Origin: CAZJDM01 sp964544765
GTDB lineage: Bacteria > Bdellovibrionota_B > Oligoflexia > CAYFLR01
Length of the DNA: 7,160 nt
NCBI GenBank assembly: GCA_964544765.1
Contig: CAZJDM010000204.1
Span: 1 to 7,160 of the forward strand
Direction of reading: 5' to 3'
The position numbers and the translations under genes are program-made. The notes beneath the pieces are model-generated. The model was not told the origin of the DNA. It searched no databases and worked only from the letters and a program-made list of their open reading frames with translations. Shown one piece after another: positions 1 through 5,608 of the stretch; within the stretch, counting starts at the first letter, position 1; each line of letters begins with the position of its first letter.

Positions 1-70
1 CAATATGGATATCAAAAAGCTTCATAGTTACATTATATTAAGAGAGAACCCGTTTAGGCAGTCATCATCT

Positions 71-619
71 TCATTTAGTAGGCGCATCTTCATCATCGCC
101 GCCAATTAACCAAATGCCCATCAGCGTTTCTAATGTTACAATACTGGGAAGTACTGTCCTCCCCCGTAACATGGTTAAAAACTGTTGTATGGTACCTTTT
201 TGGCTATTGTAATTAGTACGAAATAGAATGTTTGAATTGCCCATAAATACATAATGATAAAACCAAGGTATGATCGGATCAAAACTTGATATTTTAGTTA
301 AGAAGCTTTTAATAACTCCAGTTTTACTACCATAAGCAGCGTTAATTGCTAACATAGAGTTTTGAGAGCAATTGCTAATAAACGTATTATACCCTTGTAA
401 TCCCTCAGCAATACGTGATTCAAAAAAGCTCAGCATTTGATCTAGAGTCTCACTTGGTGGTTTTTTATAGACTATTCCTACAACTTGGCTATCACCATAT
501 CGATTTAACACTTGTTCCATAGTGAGTTTAACCATACCTGTATCTCCTGCATGGTTATAGACAACATCACCCACTCTAACAGCAACATGTCCCAAACCCT
601 TAGTTATATGGGACGTCAC
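71..619 (-). CDS. Permuted NlpC/P60-like (Lnb/DUF4105/LRAT-type) cysteine hydrolase domain; probably the C-terminal part of the upstream lipoprotein
   Basis: As an independent ORF this is 182 residues from a GTG codon at 617-619 with no convincing RBS. The pattern GHVAVRVGDVVYNHAG (His11) followed about 70 residues later by YNTFISNCSQNS (Cys84) gives the His-then-Cys order of circularly permuted papain-like folds such as Lnb/DUF4105 and LRAT. These families include thiol peptidases and acyl hydrolases/transferases; the substrate here cannot be read. The same frame stays open upstream of the GTG to a TGA at 671-673, with no ATG. It crosses the end of the preceding gene, and its translation joined to that gene's VELLFF supplies the beta strand expected before the catalytic His. 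I therefore infer that this is the C-terminal domain of one longer protein, reached by a -1 shift or separated by a one-base indel. A hydrophobic stretch lies near residues 156-173 and the tail is acidic (GGDDEDAP). Family call moderate, exact family uncertain. Confidence 0.6.
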   Translation of the reverse strand: MTSHITKGLGHVAVRVGDVVYNHAGDTGMVKLTMEQVLNRYGDSQVVGIVYKKPPSETLDQMLSFFESRIAEGLQGYNTFISNCSQNSMLAINAAYGSKTGVIKSFLTKISSFDPIIPWFYHYVFMGNSNILFRTNYNSQKGTIQQFLTMLRGRTVLPSIVTLETLMGIWLIGGDDEDAPTK

Positions 620-629
620 TCTACCAAGT

Positions 630-666
630 CCGGTACAGGCTACACCAGCACATTCAGGAAAAAAAG
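630..666 (-). other. Candidate -1 ribosomal frameshift site (or homopolymer indel) joining the two minus-strand frames
   Basis: Read on the minus strand, codons CTT TTT TTC (666-658) contain the heptamer U UUU UUC in the phase X XXY YYZ used by canonical -1 slippery sites (664-658). Nine nucleotides downstream, 648-630 can fold as CUGGUGUA-GCC-UGUACCGG: eight pairs, three of them G-U wobbles, enclosing the zero-frame TAG (640-642). A -1 slip after TTC continues as CCT GAA TGT GCT and enters the NlpC/P60-like frame, giving 449+195 = 644 residues. The shift must happen between the -1 frame TGA (671-673) and the TAG (640-642), and the heptamer lies inside that short overlap. An assembly error or phase-variable T7/T8 tract would give the same picture; sequence alone cannot separate them. 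Confidence 0.5.
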
Positions 667-2004
667 TAGTTCAACTGTATCTTTTCCACTTTCTCTAAGA
701 TGCTGTGATATGCCATTTCTAGTTATATAGCGTGGAGCGCCGGTTGATTTAAAAAATTTTGGTAATAACTGGTCAAAATTAGTCGTTGTAATACTAGATA
801 ACAAACTTTTATAACGAGCAAGTATAATGTCTAAAAGGGCTGACATATCAATGTTGATAGTGGCCTCAGCTTTTTTAAAGGCCGAGGATATTAGATCCTG
901 AAAGTCAGCAAACGATGGCATTTCAATGGTTATATTTGTATTCGAAATAGGTAGGTCAACTATCAAACCACTAACAGTAGATTTTATAGTAGCTTTACCA
1001 TTCTTTAATAATTCTGATATAAACCTAGCTGAGCCAGGAACAACCCAACCAATAGCAAATCCTGCTGCATAACCCATTACATCCCAAAAAATTGTGTCTT
1101 CTAACGTGTCAATTTCGTTTTGTAATCTATCAATACTACACTGTTGAGATATAAGGGAGTTATTCATTCTCGATTTTAATTCGGTAACATGTTGAATCGT
1201 GTGTTGTTGACGAATTAGATGCTCTGATAATACTGTCACAAATATCCCTGCATCCACAGCTAAACCCGCTGTGAAGCCAGAGTAAATATTTGCCACAAAG
1301 CCTCCTATCATCCCAACTCCACCCAATATCCAGGGTTGGTATTTGTCCCAATCACTCCAATTTTTTACACTCTCCTTATCGCGTTGTAAAATAAAACAAT
1401 ATCCAGATTGATATACGTGTGTATTGTTTCCAGTTTCACTAAAGAAAGCAGCAGCAATGGTTGGATTAATTAAATATGGTAATAGATTTTCACTATCATT
1501 GCAGAGCAATTCCAAATCACTATATAACGATGTTACCTTTTGTGTTTTAAAACTTTGGACAATATCTGGATGAGGCTTACTACACCCATCTTGAGAATAG
1601 AAAAAAGCAGGGTAGGTAATAGGAAACTCCTCTTCTGATGTAAACTTATAAATTGCATGATCTACAGATGTCTCAGGATAATAGGTTGAATTATTACCAT
1701 TTGACGGAGTACGATTTATGCAACTTGGAGGAATGTTTGATTTTAATTCTTGGATATCATTCCCTGGTTGAACAGAAGACAAGGTTAGAATTCGTATGAA
1801 TAATTGCTCGACCATATAATCATAGACGGCAGTTTTGTAAAGCTCACTATTATTACTGTCATTTTGATTGGGCATCGAGTCACAAAAACTCAATTCAACT
1901 TGCTGTTGTTGATTAACATAACTTATGTATTTTGCTGTAGAGTGTCCTCGACTTTTACATGATAAAATAGAGGTTACAGCCAATATGACAAGGAATGTCT
2001 TCAT
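640..2004 (-). CDS. Predicted lipoprotein with two hydrophobic segments and a coiled-coil-like linker, function unknown
   Basis: The product is 454 residues and I do not recognise the family. The start is supported by AGAGGT (2010-2015) 5 nt before ATG. The N-terminus MKTFLVILAVTSILSC is a short lipoprotein-type signal with candidate lipidated Cys16 (lipobox ILSC). The following 200 residues are Asn/Ser-rich with Cys at 41, 95, 141, 168 and 203, which could form disulfides outside the cytoplasm. A Gly-rich hydrophobic segment spans about 225-262 and a second spans about 305-332. Between them, residues 263-304 are polar and heptad-like (QNEIDTLEDTIFWD). Residues 333-440 are amphipathic. The last coherent segment, KDTVELLFF, looks like a beta strand and is followed by only five residues (LNVLV) before TAG. 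That abrupt end, plus the domain resuming in the -1 frame, suggests this is the short product of a 644-residue gene. Possible roles (surface-anchored enzyme, secreted effector or toxin) are inference. Confidence 0.8.
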   Translation of the reverse strand: MKTFLVILAVTSILSCKSRGHSTAKYISYVNQQQQVELSFCDSMPNQNDSNNSELYKTAVYDYMVEQLFIRILTLSSVQPGNDIQELKSNIPPSCINRTPSNGNNSTYYPETSVDHAIYKFTSEEEFPITYPAFFYSQDGCSKPHPDIVQSFKTQKVTSLYSDLELLCNDSENLLPYLINPTIAAAFFSETGNNTHVYQSGYCFILQRDKESVKNWSDWDKYQPWILGGVGMIGGFVANIYSGFTAGLAVDAGIFVTVLSEHLIRQQHTIQHVTELKSRMNNSLISQQCSIDRLQNEIDTLEDTIFWDVMGYAAGFAIGWVVPGSARFISELLKNGKATIKSTVSGLIVDLPISNTNITIEMPSFADFQDLISSAFKKAEATINIDMSALLDIILARYKSLLSSITTTNFDQLLPKFFKSTGAPRYITRNGISQHLRESGKDTVELLFFLNVLV

Positions 2005-2023
2005 ATTTTACCTCTGGCATGGC

Positions 2024-2050
2024 GAACTGTTATTGGTAACCTTACAGTTC
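2024..2050 (-). promoter_or_regulatory. Inverted repeat in the leader of the lipoprotein gene
   Basis: Perfect 7-bp arms GAACTGT (2024-2030) and ACAGTTC (2044-2050) are separated by 13 bp, 9 nt upstream of the SD sequence of the 454-residue lipoprotein gene. It could form a leader hairpin or bind a repressor between the suggested -10 (2081-2086) and the start codon. Function is inference. Confidence 0.3.
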
Positions 2051-2080
2051 AAGGCTCTTTGAATTTCTGGATGACGTAAT

Positions 2081-2086
2081 ATTATA
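2081..2086 (-). promoter_or_regulatory. Possible -10 element for the lipoprotein/thiol-hydrolase gene
   Basis: The minus strand reads TATAAT, a perfect sigma70-type -10, about 77 nt upstream of the ATG at 2002-2004. No good -35 lies 16-18 bp upstream (the hexamer there is TAGGTA), so if real it may depend on an activator. In a sequence this AT-rich, a lone TATAAT can occur by chance. Confidence 0.3.
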
Positions 2087-2102
2087 TTATCTAATTACTT
2101 AT

Positions 2103-2147
2103 TTACCTATTTCCCTTCAAAAAAAAGACTTACCTATTAATCGGTAA
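2103..2147. promoter_or_regulatory. Candidate operator: 18-bp near-palindrome plus an extra half-site
   Basis: Bases 2130-2147 read TTACCTATTAATCGGTAA, an inverted repeat broken only at one symmetric pair (T versus C), so 16 of 18 positions are symmetric. The left part TTACCTATT recurs exactly at 2103-2111, 27 bp away. The core heptamer also occurs inverted (AATAGGT) at 2317-2323, just after the plus-strand promoter. An A8 run (2119-2126) separates the first two copies. The size and symmetry suit a dimeric helix-turn-helix regulator acting on one or both divergent genes; no regulator is encoded in the window. Confidence 0.4.
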
Positions 2148-2202
2148 AATTTTTTATATTTTTAATAGAAAATTTGAATTATTGTATGAAATAGTCACGA
2201 TA

Positions 2203-2240
2203 TAATCTAACTTAATCTAACTTAATCTAACTTAATCTAA
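2203..2240. repeat. 10-bp tandem repeat, about 3.8 copies of CTTAATCTAA
   Basis: Three exact copies of CTTAATCTAA occupy 2211-2220, 2221-2230 and 2231-2240, preceded by a partial copy TAATCTAA (2203-2210). The 10-bp period puts each copy on nearly the same face of the helix. Each unit holds a small dyad, TTA-ATC-TAA. The array ends 34 bp upstream of the -35 of the plus-strand lipoprotein gene, so it could be an activator or UP-like site, or a length-variable slipped-strand repeat. Confidence 0.85.
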
Positions 2241-2274
2241 AATTGTTTACCATACGAAAAACCTTTTTTTGTGG

Positions 2275-2303
2275 TTGAAATTACATAGTCAAGTTGTTAT
2301 AAA
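2275..2303 (+). promoter_or_regulatory. Sigma70-type promoter for the DUF2807 lipoprotein gene
   Basis: TTGAAA (2275-2280) and TATAAA (2298-2303) are separated by exactly 17 bp and match the -35 and -10 consensus at five of six positions each. Transcription would begin near 2310, leaving a leader of about 70 nt before the ATG at 2383. A weak SD-like AGGA lies at 2372-2375. Confidence 0.55.
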
Positions 2304-2382
2304 GAGTTTTTCAAATAATAGGTATTTAATTCACCTAATGAGGTATAGAGGTTCTATAAAAAAACAAATTTAGGATTAATTT

Positions 2383-3123
2383 ATGAAGTTGTTAAGGAAA
2401 AAAATTAATTTTAGGATAGTTCTTTTAATTATTATTGGTTTAGTCTCATCTTGTACTTATATAAATGATTTTAATTGTATTGAAGGAGTTGGACCTGTTG
2501 TTACTGAAAATTTACCAATTAAAAATTTTAATACTGTATTACTAAAAATCAATGCTAAAGTTAATGTTTATCAAGGCAAGGAACCTAAATTTCGCATAGA
2601 TGCTCCAGATAATTTATTAAAAGCTATTCAAGTCAATGTAACAGAAAAGTCTTTAAAAATATTTTCGGAAAAATGTTTGGAATCCAATAATCAAGTATTG
2701 ATTTCAATTCAATCACCTAATTATAAAGAATTATCTATTAATGGTTCAGGTAAATTTGAAAACTCAAATGTTCTAGAAAGTTCTTCTCTCATTGCCAGTA
2801 TTTCAGGATCGGGATCTATGAACTTAAATTTAAAAGTAAAGGAACTTAATACCGATATAGCCGGTTCAGGCAATATGAGTTTATTTGGTACAGCGGACAA
2901 GCATGTATCTGAAATTGCGGGATCTGGTGATATTACAGCTAGAGATCTTATTACCAAACAAACTAAGATAACTATCGATGGTTCTGGCGATATGGATGTA
3001 GAAGTAGTTAATTCTTTAGATGTTGATATAAGTGGTAGTGGAGATGTAATATATGGTGGGCAACCACAATTAAGCGTTCGAACCAGTGGATCTGGTACAG
3101 TGAAAGCAAGAAAATCAATTTAA
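2383..3123 (+). CDS. DUF2807 (head GIN domain) lipoprotein
   Basis: The product is 246 residues. A basic N-terminus (MKLLRKK) and hydrophobic core end in the lipobox LVSSC, with lipidated Cys24, so the mature protein should be membrane anchored and face the periplasm or surface. The mature part opens with the family's usual GVGPVVTENLPIKNFNTV segment (about 35-52), then a repeat region in which Gly-Ser-Gly recurs at residues 121, 142, 161, 180, 200, 218 and 236. That 18-21 residue spacing matches one rung of a right-handed beta-helix, seen in solved DUF2807 structures. No catalytic residues are evident; the family is generally thought to be an adhesive or structural envelope domain and its role is poorly known. 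The gene is transcribed divergently from the minus-strand lipoprotein and convergently with the aminopeptidase. Family call firm, function unknown. Confidence 0.9.
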   Translation: MKLLRKKINFRIVLLIIIGLVSSCTYINDFNCIEGVGPVVTENLPIKNFNTVLLKINAKVNVYQGKEPKFRIDAPDNLLKAIQVNVTEKSLKIFSEKCLESNNQVLISIQSPNYKELSINGSGKFENSNVLESSSLIASISGSGSMNLNLKVKELNTDIAGSGNMSLFGTADKHVSEIAGSGDITARDLITKQTKITIDGSGDMDVEVVNSLDVDISGSGDVIYGGQPQLSVRTSGSGTVKARKSI

Positions 3124-3211
3124 ACAATTAACAGCCTCAACTCAATATTCGCTTTAACAATTAAACGTTTTAACAGTGGGGTGTAAGTGAAGCTTGTGTC
3201 CCGCGTAAAGT

Positions 3212-5266
3212 TTATGTACCAAATGGTTCGTTGAGTTCTTCAGTTCCTTTTAAAACGAATTTTCCATTTTTTATTATGTCTATTTTATCACCGGATTTGG
3301 TAATGGCGGCAATAAAGTCAATTGATTGATAGGGCAAGGTAATGTCTGTATGGCAATAAGTATAAGCTTTATTTATATCTTCTTTTCTTAAAATAGTTTT
3401 TTCATTTTCGCGGGCTATCATCTCTTTACCATTAAAGGGATTAAAAACTTTGAAATCTTCTTGTCTCGAAAAACAAGTGTCTCCTATGGCAAAATGAGGA
3501 CCCATTTTTTCTACGATCAATATAGGTAATTGAGAAAGAATGTTATACTTGTTGGCAATTACATATGCTAAGGTATTTGTACCAATCGCAAATTCTCCCA
3601 AAGGTAGTGTCTTATTGGGAAAAAACAGATTCTCTTCGATCATTTTTTTGTTATCTATTTCAGATTTAAAATTACTACAAGTATAATCATCAATATAACC
3701 ATCTTTAAAAGTAAATACTATATTGTCGTATTTAATGTCTCTCAAATAGCTCTCTTCGACATGTAGAATACCATTTGTTCCTCTCAAATGAGGAGTAGTA
3801 AATACTTCTCCTACGGGTATATTGATATCAGCACCACAATTTTCAAAAATGGTTTGAGAACTAGGATCCTGAATTTCCTGCATTTTTACTTTAATATTAG
3901 TTTTATTTTTCCCTTTACCTTTTACATGAACAAAATCTGCCTGATCCAATACATCGATCATTATTTGCTGTATCTTTTGATATTTAATAGGATCAAGCAT
4001 ATTTACCTCTAAAATTTCGCTAAAAATTTCTTTAAAATTAGGTCCAATCTCAGGGGAAGGAAAGGCAATTACGGTAAAGCTGGTTTCTACCCGTGGATGA
4101 TATTTCTCTCTGGTATGAATAAAATTGTTTTGAATTACTTTAACGAGTTTTTGTTGAACATCGGAGAACTTCAAACATTCCTTTTTATTTTCTGGCTTAA
4201 AAGGTTTTTCGCCAAAAACATCAAAGCCTATAATTCCAGAATGTTGCATTAGTAAGTTTTGAGTTTGTCGCATAGAGGCTTTTATTATTTTTTCATCTTC
4301 TTTAACAAATTCTTCATCAATAAACAAAGCCCCGGTAAATCTGTGGTCATAAGTGTATTGTTTGTTGTATGATGACGGAGAAGGTCTCAAAATACATTCT
4401 AGGTTTCTATTGGACAGTTCTTGAATTAACAGCTTGACCAGTTTTTCTTGTCCCAGTGAGTATTGAACACTAACAGTTGATTTTTTAGAAATATCTTTTC
4501 TGTCTATTTCAAATCCTCTTATATAGGCATCAGCAATTAATTGCGCCAAAATTCTAAGTTTTTCTTCTGGGTAATTAATTAGAAATTTGGCTGTTTCGAT
4601 TACATGGTCAGAAATGTATCGACTGGATTTAAATAAATATCTTAAATCATTCAAATCTTCATTTTCAATAATATCTTGGTAATATCTAAATTCAGGATCA
4701 TTAAGTTCCTTAATATTCATAACATCGTCTTCAACTGTTCTTTTGATATAGAGCAATATGATAATGTCCTTTAATTTTTGGTAATTTAGTTCTTCTTTGA
4801 TTAGATAATTATAAACCGAAATGAATACCTGGTTATGTTTTTCCATCTTAAAAATTTTATGAAATAGCGCGTGATTTAAATAATATTTATAAATTGAACA
4901 GAAAAAAGAAAATAACTGACCAAATGGTTCACCTAATTTCTTTACGGCATAAGTTGGATTAACAAAGCTGGTTTGATAATTATCGGGCAGTAATTCTAAA
5001 TAATAGCTGGTGTTTTCTTTTTTTAAGTCATCAAAAGAATGTTTTTTAAAATAATCTTCACTTAATTCTTTTTCTAATTCCGACATTTGAATAATTGTTT
5101 TGGCTATTCCAGCAAGTATCTCCCAAATAACCTGCTTTGAATCGTTTTTATCCTTTAAAAGTAAGTCTAATTCTTTTTGAATTTTTTTGATCGTATTAAT
5201 TGAAGCATGATAAGACTCTCTGCTCTTTTCAATTTCTTTGGCATAATATCTTTTAATATCAAACAT
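3212..5266 (-). CDS. M29 family metallo-aminopeptidase, long form with an N-terminal helical extension
   Basis: The product is 684 residues, with no signal peptide, so it is probably cytosolic. The C-terminal 400 residues match peptidase family M29 (AmpS/PepS/AmpT), dimetal enzymes that remove N-terminal residues from peptides. Visible ligand motifs are NIPVGEVFTTP (Glu487), LGEFAIGTN (Glu558), GPHFAIGDTC (His591) and YCHTDITLP (His639, Asp641). Seven residues after His591, where classical M29 enzymes have the catalytic Tyr, this protein has Cys598. From memory GPHFAxGDTC is typical of the long clostridial-type M29 branch, so the change is likely a subfamily trait and not damage. Residues 1-250 are a charged helical extension absent from the roughly 410-residue classical enzymes. 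AGGAGG (5275-5280) sits 8 nt before ATG. Likely role: peptide breakdown for nutrition. I saw no clear promoter in the 5' flank, and no terminator in the 88 bp shared with the convergent lipoprotein gene. Confidence 0.88.
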   Translation of the reverse strand: MFDIKRYYAKEIEKSRESYHASINTIKKIQKELDLLLKDKNDSKQVIWEILAGIAKTIIQMSELEKELSEDYFKKHSFDDLKKENTSYYLELLPDNYQTSFVNPTYAVKKLGEPFGQLFSFFCSIYKYYLNHALFHKIFKMEKHNQVFISVYNYLIKEELNYQKLKDIIILLYIKRTVEDDVMNIKELNDPEFRYYQDIIENEDLNDLRYLFKSSRYISDHVIETAKFLINYPEEKLRILAQLIADAYIRGFEIDRKDISKKSTVSVQYSLGQEKLVKLLIQELSNRNLECILRPSPSSYNKQYTYDHRFTGALFIDEEFVKEDEKIIKASMRQTQNLLMQHSGIIGFDVFGEKPFKPENKKECLKFSDVQQKLVKVIQNNFIHTREKYHPRVETSFTVIAFPSPEIGPNFKEIFSEILEVNMLDPIKYQKIQQIMIDVLDQADFVHVKGKGKNKTNIKVKMQEIQDPSSQTIFENCGADINIPVGEVFTTPHLRGTNGILHVEESYLRDIKYDNIVFTFKDGYIDDYTCSNFKSEIDNKKMIEENLFFPNKTLPLGEFAIGTNTLAYVIANKYNILSQLPILIVEKMGPHFAIGDTCFSRQEDFKVFNPFNGKEMIARENEKTILRKEDINKAYTYCHTDITLPYQSIDFIAAITKSGDKIDIIKNGKFVLKGTEELNEPFGT

Positions 5267-5274
5267 TAAACTAA

Positions 5275-5280
5275 CCTCCT
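5275..5280 (-). promoter_or_regulatory. Strong Shine-Dalgarno site of the aminopeptidase gene
   Basis: The minus strand reads AGGAGG, eight nucleotides before ATG (5266-5264). It fixes the start and shows that this genome uses SD-led initiation, which counts against a Bacteroidota origin. Confidence 0.85.
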
Positions 5281-5381
5281 GTTATCTTATCAAGCGAATG
5301 CAGCATATCTTTTACCTTAATAAGTTCTTGATAGCAACACCAACCTCACACTGAAATTTAAACGTTCAAGAGATAGAGTAG

Positions 5382-5589
5382 TTCACTTGTATCAAACGAA
5401 AACTTTTAGTTATGAACTTTCCTCAATTAAGAAGTGGTGAATCTTTAGATATTGCTTATCCGTTAAATTTTATAGTTATCACATAGAAAGCTATATCTAT
5501 TAAATGGAACTCCCATTAATTGGCACACAATTGAGGTTATTGATGCAATAGATAAGTTGTTTTACATACATAATGGGAATTCCAGATAA
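5382..5589 (+). pseudogene. Possible remnant of a small plus-strand gene
   Basis: Two adjacent plus-strand frames look protein-like. The first (5382-5486) contains MNFPQLRSGESLDIAYP from an ATG at 5412 and stops at TAG 5484-5486. The second (5476-5589, next frame) reads RKLYLLNGTPINW followed by HTIEVIDAIDKLFYIHNG and stops at TAA 5587-5589. Neither has a convincing RBS. A single indel near 5476-5486 would join them into about 68 codons. I do not recognise the product, and open frames of this length arise by chance; this is a weak call. Confidence 0.22.
5505..5584 (-). repeat. 14-bp inverted repeat downstream of the serpin gene, possible 3' UTR hairpin
   Basis: The arms are TGGAACTCCCATTA (5505-5518) and TAATGGGAATTCCA (5571-5584), with 52 bp between them. 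In DNA there is one mismatch. In RNA made from the minus strand (the serpin strand) that position becomes a U-G wobble, so all 14 pairs form, whereas plus-strand RNA has a C-A mismatch. In minus orientation the second arm is followed by UUUAAU. It starts 24 nt after the serpin stop codon and may act as a terminator or stabilising 3' end, though the large loop is unlike a classical intrinsic terminator. The 80-bp unit could also be a relic of a small inverted-repeat element, but I saw no target-site duplication. Confidence 0.4.
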
Positions 5590-5608
5590 TTTTAGCTTAT
5601 TGGAGATA

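Larger units (their letters stand above)
5267..5608. other. Intergenic region between serpin and aminopeptidase genes
   Basis: This 342-bp gap holds the aminopeptidase RBS, a degenerate plus-strand reading frame (5382-5589) and a 14-bp inverted repeat (5505-5584). I found no intact gene, tRNA or convincing sigma70 promoter for the aminopeptidase on the minus strand. The gap and the separate strong RBS suggest the aminopeptidase is expressed on its own, or by read-through from the serpin. Confidence 0.6.

Noticed and set aside
1..70. Terminator after the thiol-hydrolase frame
   Set aside because: AAGCTTTTT is present on the minus strand but no stem precedes it; the operon may continue beyond the window.
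512..730. 72-codon plus-strand open frame
   Set aside because: It lies antisense over the junction of the two minus-strand frames, has no RBS and low-complexity Ser/Thr composition; a shadow of real coding DNA.
1160..1351. 63-codon minus-strand open frame
   Set aside because: Wholly inside the 454-residue lipoprotein gene in another frame, with no RBS and no family resemblance.
2721..2957. 78-codon minus-strand open frame
   Set aside because: Antisense of the Gly-Ser-Gly repeat region of the DUF2807 gene; its regularity (PDPAIS, PEPAIS) only mirrors the repeats.
3121..3211. Terminator between the convergent lipoprotein and aminopeptidase genes
   Set aside because: Only short imperfect pairing (for example GGG...CCC at about 3177-3202 with a large internal loop) and no U-tract; TTTAA(A)CAATTAA is repeated directly, not inverted.
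3788..4012. 74-codon plus-strand open frame
   Set aside because: Antisense to the M29 metal-binding region; aromatic-rich translation typical of a shadow frame.
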